Assembly (NCBI RefSeq): GCF_000002235.5
Contig: NW_022145609.1
Location: 7,194,163-7,258,162, forward strand
DNA: 64,000 nt
Direction of reading: 5' to 3'
DNA from: Strongylocentrotus purpuratus
Taxonomy: Eukaryota > Echinodermata > Echinoidea > Camarodonta > Strongylocentrotidae
In this document: piece by piece, positions 32,459-45,020 of the stretch
Numbering within the stretch: the stretch's first letter is position 1
How the letters are laid out: the number at the start of each line of letters is the position of its first letter
Notes under the pieces: model-generated
What the model saw: the letters and a program-made list of their open reading frames with translations, nothing else
Database searches by the model: none
What the model was told of the DNA's origin: nothing
Translations under genes and position numbers: made by a program

Positions 32459-34492
32459 AAGAGAGAGAGAGAGGGGGAGAGCGAGAGAGAGACAGAGAGA
32501 CAGAGAGATAGGGAGAGAGAGAGAGATAGGGAGAGAGAGAGAAACTAAACGGTTAGATCTAATATATGCATAGTTTTAATATTATCTTAATTGCCTGAAG
32601 CTGTTATCACAACCCTGACTAGATTCCTCCGGAATGGACACCTTAACAAAGACGCTGGTTACCCTTAAAACATCCAGACTTGATTGAACAGACAATACAT
32701 ATAACAAGAGCTCAATGCGAAGGTAATTAGAGGAGTTTCACTCGTCCCATTAAGCACACTCACAAGGTCTAATCTCCTATTGTAATCTGAACAACGCTCT
32801 ATACGAACATCTCCAATATAGTTCGTCCGATATTCGAGAGTATTAGCATTTAGTCAAGAGTCCGGGAGACATTAATGAGGCTAAAGGAACGCGGGAGACT
32901 GAAACAGACGGAAATATTGGAGGAGGAAAAGACAAGAGCACAAACACAGGGGCAGACGGATGGCAGTTGGCGGTAAATATTTACCGAACCACGTGATTTC
33001 GCTCAACACGACAATAATCAAGGAAAGGGCGGGAAAATAACGTCGTGTTTTTCTCAGCTGCGACTCGTGACAGATCATGATGTAGTATGAATGTAAGTAC
33101 ACTCATTTACATTTGAGAGCGTTGTTGTTTCTAGGTGGGAAACATGAATGATGGAGAAAGAAAGAAAGAAAATGAAATCTCGAAATAAAGAGGGGGTGGT
33201 AGATAGAGAGAGAGAGTGGAGAGAGAGAGAAAGAGAGAGAGCGAGAGAGAAAGAGAAGGGAGAGAAAGGGGGAGGTGCAGAGACGAAGTGAACGGAAAAG
33301 AAAAACAAATCGGAAAAGTAGAGAGAAACAGTGAAAAGGTGAGGGGGGAATGAGATCAGATAAAGAAAGCTAGAATGAAAGAGAAAGAAAGAAGGAAAGA
33401 AATAAAATAATTAAAGAGAAGGGGCTAGAAAGTAAATGTACGTTTCTACACACTAGATTAAATGTATGTATCAAGTAGGGACAATAATTTATCTCTCATT
33501 CTCCTCATGGATATATTTCTTTATTTTCACATCAACTTAACATGATCATTTCTTATCACAATCCTCACATCTTTAAGGTGAACAGAACGAAAGAAAATGT
33601 ATTTTCCTTTGAGTATACATATAAACGTACACATTCTGAGTGTTGCTTATTGCTATGACTAACTCTTCATTATTATAGACGCTAGTGGAGCCCAGCCTAG
33701 AATAATGAAGTAAAATGTCTCGTGTAGTTCATCAGAGTAGGTCAAATATTGTCTTTATTTTTGTCTTAGTGAAACTTCTTTACTGTCGCACTACATACCT
33801 GGCCTTTACATGCAAAAAAAAGTATCTTTATATATATCTTGGTAAGATGTGAATATATCAATATCTCAAACAAGTGTACGGAATCATGGTATTATGATAA
33901 TGTGAATTGAGATTGTGATTTTTAAAATACAGCTGTATACGCCATTACGGTATATGGCTGGATCGCATTCATTAATAAACGTTCTTGTGTATCCAACTGC
34001 ATATCTATGTAAGATGTTGATTTAGTATAATTATACTGGCACTAATCTAGTAAAAAAAAAAATTAACGACAGCATCGTAGTAATAACGTTTTTTAATAGA
34101 CCGTTAAATAGGTTACTAACGTTTACAATAATTACCCAGGAAACACTTTATTTTAACCCATTCTTACTGCGGACATCTCATGGCCAGCAAGAGAGTTCAA
34201 GTCACTGATAATAATTCGATATGTACGTCTACAGCACATTATTCATCAGCTTGTCACCTTCATTGTTTTTAATGTCAACAAATGTTTTTTTTTGTACATT
34301 GTGATTATTAGTCTTTTTCCATCTAGGCATAGGTCCCTAGCATTAAACCTAATTATTTTCAATTTCAGATCAATGTAAATCGTACTCTGAAAATGTGACT
34401 ATTGTACATTTATTCATCTTCATCTAAATAACAAGATTCTTATTGGAAAAAAAAACAGATTAAATATTAAGGTTCTGCTCCTCCTTTAAAGC
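31788..34492. other. non-coding stretch with GA and GACA repeats
   Basis: A C run (32406-32420) is followed by GA and (GACA)n to about 32545. A second GA/GAAA-rich block spans 33150-33420. No gene was recognised. Confidence 0.55.
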
Positions 34493-34789
34493 AGACGTTG
34501 AGTGTGCCGACCAGACGGACATTGGAAAGATAAAGAACTATGCAAATTTTGTCCCCCTGGTAGCCTACGATGATTATCAAGGAAATATGTGGACTCCTCA
34601 ACGAGGAGGATAATGGGAGGCTTCTCTGCAGTCAGCGGAAATAATGCCCCATGGTCAATATACTGTCCGAGAGTAAATGGAGGGAAGTTATATTATTTAA
34701 AATATCGACAAAGTATGAGAAAAATGCAACCAAAAATGTCACTTGATGTAGCCTATTATTTACGAATATACTGTAAGAGCGTCATGTAA
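34493..34789 (+). pseudogene. possible decayed serine protease (S1) segment
   Basis: Three short coherent stretches lie in three frames. After an acceptor-like CTCCTTTAAAGCAG, the frame at 34497 reads VECADQTDIGKIKNYANF and so on to about 34586. The frame at 34588 gives CGLLNEE. The frame at 34607 reads RIMGGFSAVSGNNAPWSIY, which resembles the R-IVGG activation site and the following NAPW of trypsin-like proteases. The CGGSLI block that should come next is absent. Read together this looks like an exon relic with two one-base shifts, but chance is possible. Confidence 0.35.
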
Positions 34790-35673
34790 TGCAGCCAAAA
34801 TGTACAGACCTATTTTAACTTTGCTTCTTACACAATAACTATTTTGTAAATTGTATCATTACTTGTGTGACAGGTATTTAATCATGATTTTTTTTTCTCC
34901 AATTCTTACTTTGGGAGTTATAGATTTACAATTTTCTATATAACACAGCCAATAATGTTACGTTTCGATCGTACAGTACGAAAACAAGAATAACATTAAA
35001 TCAGGCATTGAATATAACATTCATTTCTTATTTTAAGTGCTACCATGTCAAATAAAACGATGTATAAATGATAACTAAACAATAATTAAGATCTTTGGAA
35101 GAAGAAGAAGGGCGTCTTTGTAATGGCTACCCTACCGTTCATCAAGAAAGGACATATTTTGTCAGACGAGGACAATAATTACTCCATCATTGAGTCAATG
35201 ATCCACCTTTTCTGCCACTATGTCTGGCATATAGGCGAAGCAGCGGCGATGCTTTATTGAAGACCCTGTCTTATTGGCCACATTTCCTGTACATTAAACA
35301 AATTGATTCCCGTAATAAGAAAAAAACAAAATAGAACAAATATCCACTCTATCCGAACTCCTATCTGATCTCCAAGCGTGATTAACATACTATTTTCTCG
35401 TTTTAGCAGTTTTTTTTTATTAAGTTTGAGTTTAACAGAATTTCTATTTCTATCTACTATTTTTATCAATAGTTTGAAACTAATGAATTTCACATTGTTT
35501 AGTTTCTATTCATCGAATTACCGGGTATTTTTTCCTCCGCCACTTTTGTTTCCTATTATATTACTGTTCCCACTTCCCTATTGTTTGTTTGTTGAATTTC
35601 TTTTTAGAAATTTGAAACCTCTCGAGAAGAGGAAGCAACGTTCAAACGATCATGCATCGTTACACAATGGTTG

Positions 35674-35706
<33 letters not shown>

Positions 35707-35720
35707 CCTCTGTCTTTCCC

Positions 35721-35763
<43 letters not shown>

Positions 35764-35870
35764 CCCTTTCTCTCTCTCCTTCTCTCTCTTGCTCTCTCTC
35801 TCTTCCTCTGTTTGTCTGTCTGTCTGTCTGTCTCTTTCTGCCTCTCTCGCTCACCCTTTCTATCTCCAAC

Positions 35871-35901
<31 letters not shown>

Positions 35902-37016
35902 CTTCCACTTGCTGTGAATCAAATATTTGGCGGAGCGTCCTAATACTTGATGCATTCCAACCGCCAACTTGATTCTTTTAGGCCTTCAAATGTACTTTTC
36001 CGAATGTAGTTCATCCTCATCGATTCGCGGGAATCAAGTGGATCATGTTATGAGGATTTCATAAACGAATCATGTGACTTTGGGACAGGCACACGATAAC
36101 ATCAATGCCAAGTCACAGAGACATAACCTGCAAGAACAGCACACTCATACCCATCCAATTTGCCTTGTCTAGCTACACTCAAATCAATAAAGCCCTTTTG
36201 GATGGGGGTTATATGGAATATAGGCAGACCATGGGTGATTTGGGTTTCCTCGGGGCGAGAGACCGCTTTCACATTGCGGTGGTGTGTCGTAGTAGAGTGC
36301 GATCTGCATCACTGCAAATCCTAACACAGAGTACACCTTTCCCTTCGGCTATGCATGTTGAAGTGTTTCAAATACAGGCGGAATGGAATAAATTTTCGAT
36401 GTGAAAGTATCTTCTTTGCGGAAGATTGATACTACAATACATACTATAGATGACCCAGATGTCTGATCTAGATCTGGAGTACCAAAATATATCAGCCAGA
36501 TAATTTACATTACATTAATGTAGCATGTATTCCGACCGATGATTTTCGAAACATTACATTACCTCAGTAAGTAATACTTTATTTGGAAGGCATGCTTCTA
36601 AGATGCATCTATCCTATTCATGTCCGCTGATGTGATTTCAACCACTTTGACTCGATTTGCGCTCTTAAAACAGACATGATCGAAATGGAAGAATAATTAG
36701 TCAATAACTTTGCTTCGTTGCGTTTTGATTTTAGGTACTTCGTGAATTGAACAACAACAGCAATAACTTTCAAAATTCAAATCAAAGCTGAATTTCGTTT
36801 GCGTTGACCCAAGAGCATTTTTTTAACTAGAAGTTAAAAGATCTCTATTTCATCCTACTTCATTTTATAGGGGATTTCATGTTTACGAAAGGATATATTC
36901 ACTTGCAAGCATTCAGTATACCAATCTTGACACCCTTAATATTAGAGTCTTTACGTGTAATGTAGTTTAAGTTAAAAATGACATTGTAAATGTTATAATT
37001 GTGAAAAGTTATATTT

Positions 37017-37088
<72 letters not shown>

Positions 37089-37536
37089 CTCTCTCTCTCT
37101 CTCTTTCTATCTATTTCGTTTTATCACCCTCTTCACTATTCATTCTATCCTTCCGTGCTCACTCCCATCCACCCTCACTCATGTCTACATCTTTCATGAC
37201 CTTCTTTCGTCGAACGTCGCTTTGAAGTCAATGTGACGGAGGATGAAGGAATCTTGTTTTATCAGCTGCCCGTGTATGAAGTTCACGGAACACTCTTCGT
37301 TTGCTTTATCAGTACGGGTCATTCTAATACTTGGACGGCGTCTTATGAAACTAAGCTGAGCAGCCATGCTTCTAAATCCATCAGGAATACTCGATTGAAA
37401 ATTTCGAAAACAAGACCATTAAAGTAAATTTGATACTCATATTGCATGCTCCATATTCGGCATTCCTTTGCTCTCCTACTTCGTTTTGTCCCTCTCCGCC
37501 CCCACCTTCTCTCTCCCCCTCTCTCTCTCTCTCCCT

Positions 37537-37568
<32 letters not shown>

Positions 37569-39226
37569 TTATCTATCTATCCAACTCTTCCTCTCTCTCT
37601 TTCTCTCTCCTCTCTCTCTCTCTATCACTCTCCGCCGCTCCTGTTCTCTCTTATCGCTCACCATTTTGTCCCTTTAGTAATCCATTGATTTTTCAATGCA
37701 GTCTCTTTGCCTTTGCCTTCTTTGATATTACTCTCTAAATCTTCGGAATTACATCAAATAACTATCGACTGATATGCATGAAATGTAGGAGTCAAATATA
37801 CAACTTTTATTTCGGTAAAGGTAAATTTACCATTTTGTAACAATAATTGGTAAACAGTAGATTATACAAAATGCAAACAGGTATTGTTAGTTTCAGATCG
37901 GTGCGATTTTCATTATCATCTAACAGAGATAAAAATTAACAATGCGTGGAGTCATTATCTTAAAATTGTATGATTATAATCGTCTTTTGATAAAAAGAGG
38001 AGATATATTGAGATTCTATATTTAAATCGGTGTGAAACAGAACGATGAAACTTTAAAATGCTAAATGATGATGCTTTTAAACGTGCAACTGAGTTGATAG
38101 GCAAACAGTTTAAAGGTAGAAAGTTTATAGAGTGTAATTTAATGCCTGATGTGTATTTTGATTGAAATTCAACGCCAGTCTTCAAACGTAACAAAAGGAG
38201 AAACTTCCACCTATCTCGAATGTCCACTTTTCGAAATAAAGGTCACGTGATGCTAATATCTTAACCACTTATTTCAAATGGATGAAATACGAGAGGACAT
38301 GAAATTCTATCTAAATAGAAAATGAAGAAGAAGATGCGGATAGTCAGGGAGAAAGTGGGATGGGACAAAAAGGGAGGTATATGGACAGACAGAGAGAGGG
38401 GAGAGTGTAAGAGAGACGGAGGGAGAGAGAGGGAGAGACAGAGATTGGGAGAGAAAGAGCGAGAGGGGAAGAGAGGAGGGGACAGCGTAAGTGTGAGAAG
38501 TTGGGAGAGAGAGAGATCATTCTTATTGTATTAAATGATGCAATTCAAATGGATTTCAATGTTACCAATGCTGTGCTGTTTAAATATGATATCATTCTAA
38601 ATTTCTTTACCTGAATGTTTCCTAAAAATGTATTACCTAAGAAAAAGAACCGTTGTATTTAGCTATCAAAAATATAAGTATCTTCTAGGGGACCAAGTCA
38701 GAAGCTATAATGTCTCGTCAATTATCAGGTTTTTTGTATGATTCTTAAAAGCTCAATACAAATTAAAAAATAAATCGTTAGCGTCCGAACACAACAATAA
38801 CAGCAGATTTAAGATTTAAAAACTTTGCATCATCTGAGTATCTTTATAATGATCCCTTCCTTTACTATCCTCGGCTCAGTGCAATTCAATGACTTCTCTG
38901 GATGTGTAATGTTAATGTTAACACGCCCGTGAAATTAGGTAGACTTTCCCCAATACAGCATGGGGTAACTCCGCCAAAGACTTTCTTATACTGTCAATGG
39001 GTAATTGTTGACAGTGTAAACACATCTCACAGGTATCCCGATCTCGATCTTGGGTCCTACTCGCATTCAGAGAAATATCTTCTGTGCCGGTTGCTTTTAA
39101 TGCTTGAATGATTCTTTTTCATTTTATTCTGTTTCTTTTCAATCCTTCAACCTTAATGTCTTTTCTATTCTTTAAACACCTTGTTATATTTTTCTTGTAA
39201 AATTTAGTTTGTCATTATGATAATAA

Positions 39227-39259
<33 letters not shown>

Positions 39260-41160
39260 TCCTATTCCTTTTTCTTTCCATGTCTTTCCTTAATCTATTA
39301 AACTTAATTATATTTTACTTCTTTTTAATTTAATTATTGTTCATATTGCTGAATTATCTGTGTAGTGGAATTTTGTATTCTTTCGTTTGCACCATGATTC
39401 AATTATTGACGAGTCATCGATACTCGCACTAAAAGTCGCAAAATAATAGGCAAACAAAGTGGATGATTGTTTGGCGCCACTTAAGCCGTGATCACGTGAT
39501 CATGAATAGGCGTCCACTCTTATCCCACGTCTCATGTAGCGTCGGTGCGAGTCTGCTACCGGCTTAACTCTCCCATGGTAAGCGGGTATATTATCATGTA
39601 ACCAATCAGATGAGATTTACAAAAGCCAGGTGAAGGGGATTCTAAGGTAGAATTCTCTTCTGTCGAGGCAGAAAATTAACCCAAATACCATCTTCAATCC
39701 TTTCCATGTGTATGTCTGCCCCCCATGGGCCCGATCCTTTATTTAATTTCGAGCTTGGTTGGTAAATAGAATGAAACGGATCTGATTACTAAAGTGACGA
39801 TAGAGGTATCATTCTACGAGGCTTTTCTTTGGATCTTACCTTCTTCTCTTCTTCTTCTATACCCCTCGCTGTTGTTGTTGTTAAGGTCTAATCATGCTAA
39901 TATACCATTTGGTGCAAGTGCATGCTGTCTGTTCGGAGCCAGAATTGCGTTAATGCCGTGTAAAAGTATATGAGGTAAAGTTCGTCTGGCTCCAAGCTAA
40001 TGATACATGCCGACAGTATCACAGGTGCGAACCCTCGTAGTCACAAATTAAATATGGGTGCAAATAATGAAATTGAAAGAAATATCAATCGCATAAAATG
40101 ATAAAATATGCTCTATAATTTCTGGAAGCCTCATACTTCGGAATGGTTTTAACATGTGTCAATCTTTTTAGCTCGACGTAGTATGTCCGTTTGTTAAAAC
40201 AAATATACATGGGAACTTGTGAATCATACCATGCATGTAATTTATTGGTAACATGACTCTCGAACGTAATCTGCTTATCATTTCTAAAGTATCACAATTT
40301 GTACCACTACATCCACCACTACTACTACTATTCATACTACAACCGCCATTATTAGTACAACTACTGCCAAAGTTACTACAGGTACTAAATGTAATGGTGG
40401 TGATGATGATAATGGTAATAATAATAATAATGATAATAATAATCCATCCATCCATCCAAAAGATATTCGATATAGCGCCTTTTCCTTGCAATTACAAAGC
40501 GCTGCACACACGGTCTACAATGTTTGAGCCACTTAAAAACAAAATTTATACACTTCTCAGAGATCAGTCAAATATATGAAGGCTGGTTATTTCTAGCTAA
40601 TAATTATGATGATAGTAACATTAACAATAATAATGATAATAATGGTGGCTTTTTATATAGCGCACTTGTCCGTCACGTCGCTGCCCCCCCCCCCCCAAAT
40701 GAAAATTATTATAATGATAATGGTATTAATAATTACCGTTAAATAGTAATAACTAACAAAATAATAAAAATGATACTAATGATGTTAGTAATAACAACAA
40801 TGCATTTAAAATCATGCTTTTAACATTCCTGCCTGTGTCATACATGGACATCCTGAAGCTTTCTTGTAGGAGTGATCCTGGTGTAGATTCTAGTCATAAC
40901 CTTTTTGACACTCCTTGCTGGGTGTTTAATGCGTTTCGCTTCGACACCATCCTACCTAGTATGGGGCGTCCTTGCCCCGTTCACTCATTTATTCTAGACG
41001 CACAGGTGTGAGGAGATACTCAAATGGGCACAACCTACTCCATCGGTAAACTATCGAGAAGGGGAGAAGAAATGAGAAGAGCAGGGGTAGAAGAGAGCTA
41101 AAGAGATGCGAACAGAGAAAAGAGGATGGTGGAAAAAAGAGAGAGATGGACAGACCATAT
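34790..41160. other. gene-poor stretch with many CT microsatellites
   Basis: CT or CTTT arrays lie at about 35678-35905, 37023-37107, 37510-37640 and 39228-39262, and GA at 38390-38515. A 14-bp palindrome TGATCACGTGATCA lies at 39489-39502. SINE-like tails (ATATAGCGC...CAAAGCGCT) lie near 40470-40505 and 40656-40680, with a short poly(C) at 40685. Open frames in the CT arrays are compositional. No gene was recognised. Confidence 0.6.
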
Positions 41161-41375
41161 GCGTTAGCTAGGGAGAGAGAGAGAGAGAAGAAAGAGAGAA
41201 ACAGAACAGACTGATACCATGCTGATACATAGAGAGACTGACCAGAGAGAAGGTTTAAGGGAATAAAAAAAAAGCGAGACAGATACAGAAAATATGAAAA
41301 GGGAGAAACCGAAGAAAGTGAGAAAAATAACATGGAAAGAGAGAGACAGAGGAGATAGAGAGAGAAATAGAGAGA

Positions 41376-41431
<56 letters not shown>

Positions 41432-41576
41432 AAAGTGGGAAATAAAAAATACAGAAAACACAGAGAGAAAAAAAGATCAATGGAATTGGATACGGGAAAA
41501 GAAAATATGTAACAAAAAAGGATAGGACGACAGAGAGAGAGAAAAATAAGAAAAAGAGAAAGATGGAAAGATAAAA

Positions 41577-41607
<31 letters not shown>

Positions 41608-41630
41608 TAGAGAGAGAGAGGAGGCGGTGT
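41160..41630. repeat. GA microsatellite cluster
   Basis: Nearly pure (GA)n at about 41378-41428 and imperfect GA at 41533-41622, with purine-rich sequence between them. Confidence 0.8.
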
Positions 41631-41730
41631 TTGAAAATCTGCCCATGTTGAATAGTATACTCAACTCTAGGTATGAAAATGGATATCCTCGAATTATGGA
41701 ATTCCCCTGTCTTGACTAAAGATTTTCGTG

Positions 41731-41947
41731 CGTGTACGTTGTGTGTTAGTATGGGTGTGTGGGTGAGTGCGTGTGCGTGTACGTAGTGTGTTAGTATGGG
41801 TGTGTGTGTGAGTGCATGTGCGTACATGAAGTGTGTTATTATGGGTGTGTGGGTGAGTGGGTGTACGTACATGTAGTGTGTGTGGGTGAGTGCGTGTACG
41901 TACATGTAGTGTGATAGTATGCGTGTGTGGGTGAGTGTATGTGCGTG
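41731..41947. repeat. GT-rich minisatellite, ~43-bp unit, five copies
   Basis: Units begin GTACGTNNTGTGTGTTAGTA or variants at about 41734, 41779, 41822, 41863 and 41896. Each ends GTGTGGGTGAGTGNGTG. The fourth unit has lost about 10 bp. Confidence 0.75.
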
Positions 41948-42212
41948 ACCGGTCTTGTGTATAGGAAAAAAGGTTACTTCAGGTTGAAATACATACCTCC
42001 AATTATCTGCAATGATTCCTCACATTACCCTAACTAGAAAACCGAAGTTTATTTTAAGGGGATATATCGAGATAATTGAGCTTTATGGAACATTCATTTC
42101 ATGAAAGAACTAACGACAAATTTAATTGGCCAAATATAATTTGTTTCGAAATAATACGTGCATATTTTAGTACGATAGAATTTTGTGCTCGAATTATTAA
42201 GATATTATCAGA

Positions 42213-42254
<42 letters not shown>

Positions 42255-44622
42255 GGAAATAATAGGCCGACGTCCAGATGTCTGTACCATTTCAAGATTT
42301 GGGGTTCTAACTTACATTTTAACTTAGAAAAATCCTTTCCACGTGTCTAAATATTGCTGAAAATGAAATTAACGATGCAGTAACTCATAAGAACCTTTCT
42401 TGTCATTACAGATAAAGGTGAGTTCTGGTCATGTGATTGCATTGTGAAAGAAAAGGTGTGGAATGAATAAGAACAAGTCAAGTCGATCATGTAACATGTA
42501 AGTATTGGTGTGTACTGCAAGGTTCTGGAGTCATCAAAATCATAATAAATAAGGCCGAGTCTTGGTAAAGTAACAAGCACTGAAAGATGTATATGGGACT
42601 ACACAAATGGTGTCGGGTTTACTTACCTTGATTTCCTTATCTTTCTATGCTCATTACTCAGCTAGTATACATTTTCTACCATAATTGTTTGGCAAATGAC
42701 ATTTATATGTAATCCTGAACATTCAGTGTAAGTTTCGTTTGATTCTGTGAGAATTCATTTTCTTTTTTTTTTACCAGAACTCAAGTTTATCTTTAACCTT
42801 TTTTGTGTGTGTAAATAAATATATTTAAAAAACGAAGCATTGACCCAGAACTGTTTGTTTCCATAACAATACATCGCTTGTTTATGTATGCTTTTAAATG
42901 CATGATCTGGATACAATTTATCTTATTTCATGTAGATAATAGCCTTAGGCCTATGATTCTCAAACTTGTCCATAACAATGAAATAAATAGAATCGAACTC
43001 TTTTGCAGCTATGGTGTTTTTTCAGAATCACTTACATTCATACGATGTTCTCCAACCTAATAGAGATCAGCGAATACGTACAGAAACACCACAATGTATG
43101 TAATAGAGTTGTCGTGATCGTTTAGAATCCCAGTTTTAGTGATGCCCAATGAAAAACGCCAGAAATTTGGCCTATGACATCCGATAGTCCATTTTCATTT
43201 AAACTAAAAAGTTTTCAAGGATTTACTTTATTAAAAGATCGTCAAGTTTTTTTAGGAGGAATGCGTCAGGAGAATTACTGTAGATTATCTATTTTGTAAT
43301 TTGTCAATATTTATATTTCATTTAAAATGTTACATATTTTGTTTTAGAAAAAGGAATTTCTATATACTTTCAGTTTATTTCACTTGAATTAAATACATCA
43401 GAATTTCTTTGTGGATAAAAGATTCATTATGAAACATTTATAACATTACAAAGAATCGTATACAGTAAATCCTCCGTTTTAAGATCGTAAAGTGTTTTTT
43501 TACCAGTCGAATTGCAAAGCCTACCATTTTGACGTCGAAAAGATTTTCACTTTGGGCATTATTTTCACCTACCGTATAAAATCTCCATGTCATTAAAGTA
43601 TTACCCCTTTTCAGCTGGCTGTGCATAAAATCACAATGATAAAGACAGATCACCAATTCGAATCTTCTGGAATATCTTATTTTCTGTTTTCTAGGAACGT
43701 CGGGGGAATAGCATGAATTCATAGGGTCATAAGTGGTCTATAAACGGGTAGTCTAACTCACAGTATATCGTCACCATGTGTTAAAGGAACTATGTGGTGA
43801 GACAAAATCGAGGAGATAAGAAGTATAAAGAACATAAAATAGTTCGGTGAGTATACTTTCATACATTAGACAAAATAGATTAAACATTTCTTCTATAAGT
43901 ATTACATGTAGAGAGAGAGAAAAAAAGGAGAGGGTTTGAGAGAGCAAAGAGAAAACGAAAACATGCCCATTTGAAATGTGTACCATTACAGTGAGAGGCA
44001 TTTTACTCTTGAAAAAAAAATCTTTTCAAACAGGCTTTACACTTGCTTTACTCTTATCCATCCATCATGACAAACCACAATATTATGAAAAGTCTACCTC
44101 CAAATGCTGTGTATAGGCTATTAGGTGGTCAAGATGTTCAAACTATGGAGATAAACAGGGAGGTAAATAATGAGTTCGTTGTTAATGGCTAAGAAGGCAT
44201 CACTACTGAAATCAGTGGATGTTATGTTTGATTGTATATTACACAATAATCCTTCCAGCACTTATGATGCAGCAACCTCCATTACCCCCCCCCCCCCCCG
44301 CTCTTCTCTCTCTCTCTCTCTCTCTCTATCTCTTGCTTTCCTAATGTCGATCTATTTATCTAGCTATCAATCTCTCTCTCCCTTTCTCTGGATTTCTATT
44401 TCTTTTCTCCACACCCTCTCTGTCTCTCTCTCTCTCTCTCTCTCTAAACCTCACCCTCAACCTCATTCCTCCAAGGATTGTGCAACAGGATCCCTGCCTT
44501 GTTAATGCAAACAGTTATTCATCTCCAGGGTATGTTGTCAGCAGTCAGAGTGTTAATTGGTTGTCAACACAATCTATTGCCGTGATGATCATGGTCTATC
44601 GGGGCATATCTCTGTTCACCAA

Positions 44623-44627
<5 letters not shown>
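41948..44627. other. AT-rich stretch, no gene recognised
   Basis: (TA)n at 42215-42250. A poly(C) and CT block lies at 44285-44445. No coding evidence. Confidence 0.5.
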
Positions 44628-44708
<81 letters not shown>

Positions 44709-44745
44709 CCTCACTTTCTCTTTCTCTCTCTCTCTCTCTCTCTCC
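44628..44745. repeat. CT microsatellite
   Basis: (CT)n with a few TTT and CCC interruptions. The minus strand reads GA. Confidence 0.85.
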
Positions 44746-44875
44746 ACCAGTACCTCTTTCATCCGAGGTTATAGAGCGGGCAATTATCTCGGGAAAAGGG
44801 GACAAAATCGCGCATCCTGATAGCCCTTGATTTTGAGAGGCATGAATATTTGATGATTTTGTCATTCAACCCTGT

Positions 44876-44986
44876 CTGAAAACACAAAATCCCGCAAGTG
44901 ATACACAATATATACCTGAAAACACAAACTCCCGCAAGTGATACACACTAATACCTAGAAACACTAACTCCTGCAAGAGACACACA

Positions 44987-45012
<26 letters not shown>
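44876..45012. repeat. three ~40-bp tandem copies followed by (TA)n
   Basis: Copies of CTGAAAACACAAANTCCCGC begin near 44876, 44916 and 44955, each ending GATACACAATATATAC or similar. A TA run follows to 45012. Confidence 0.75.

Positions 45013-45020
<8 letters not shown>

Noticed and set aside
34589..34789. Stand-alone 66-codon gene
   Set aside because: It begins at GTG, not ATG; the protease-like part is only its first ~20 codons, so a relic is more likely than a gene.
35378..35972. 179-codon and overlapping Ser/Leu-rich frames
   Set aside because: They are translations of a CT microsatellite; the same applies at 37001-37738, 41164-41664, 44170-44865, 51530-52186 and 58881-59349.
36105..36404. 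99-codon open frame
   Set aside because: No domain resemblance, no repeats, and isolated in non-coding sequence; chance is the simplest reading.
39920..40010. microRNA-like hairpin around GGAGCCAGA (39935) and TCTGGCTCC (39985)
   Set aside because: Only 9 contiguous pairs; the flanks pair poorly over the ~22 bp expected for a pre-miRNA.
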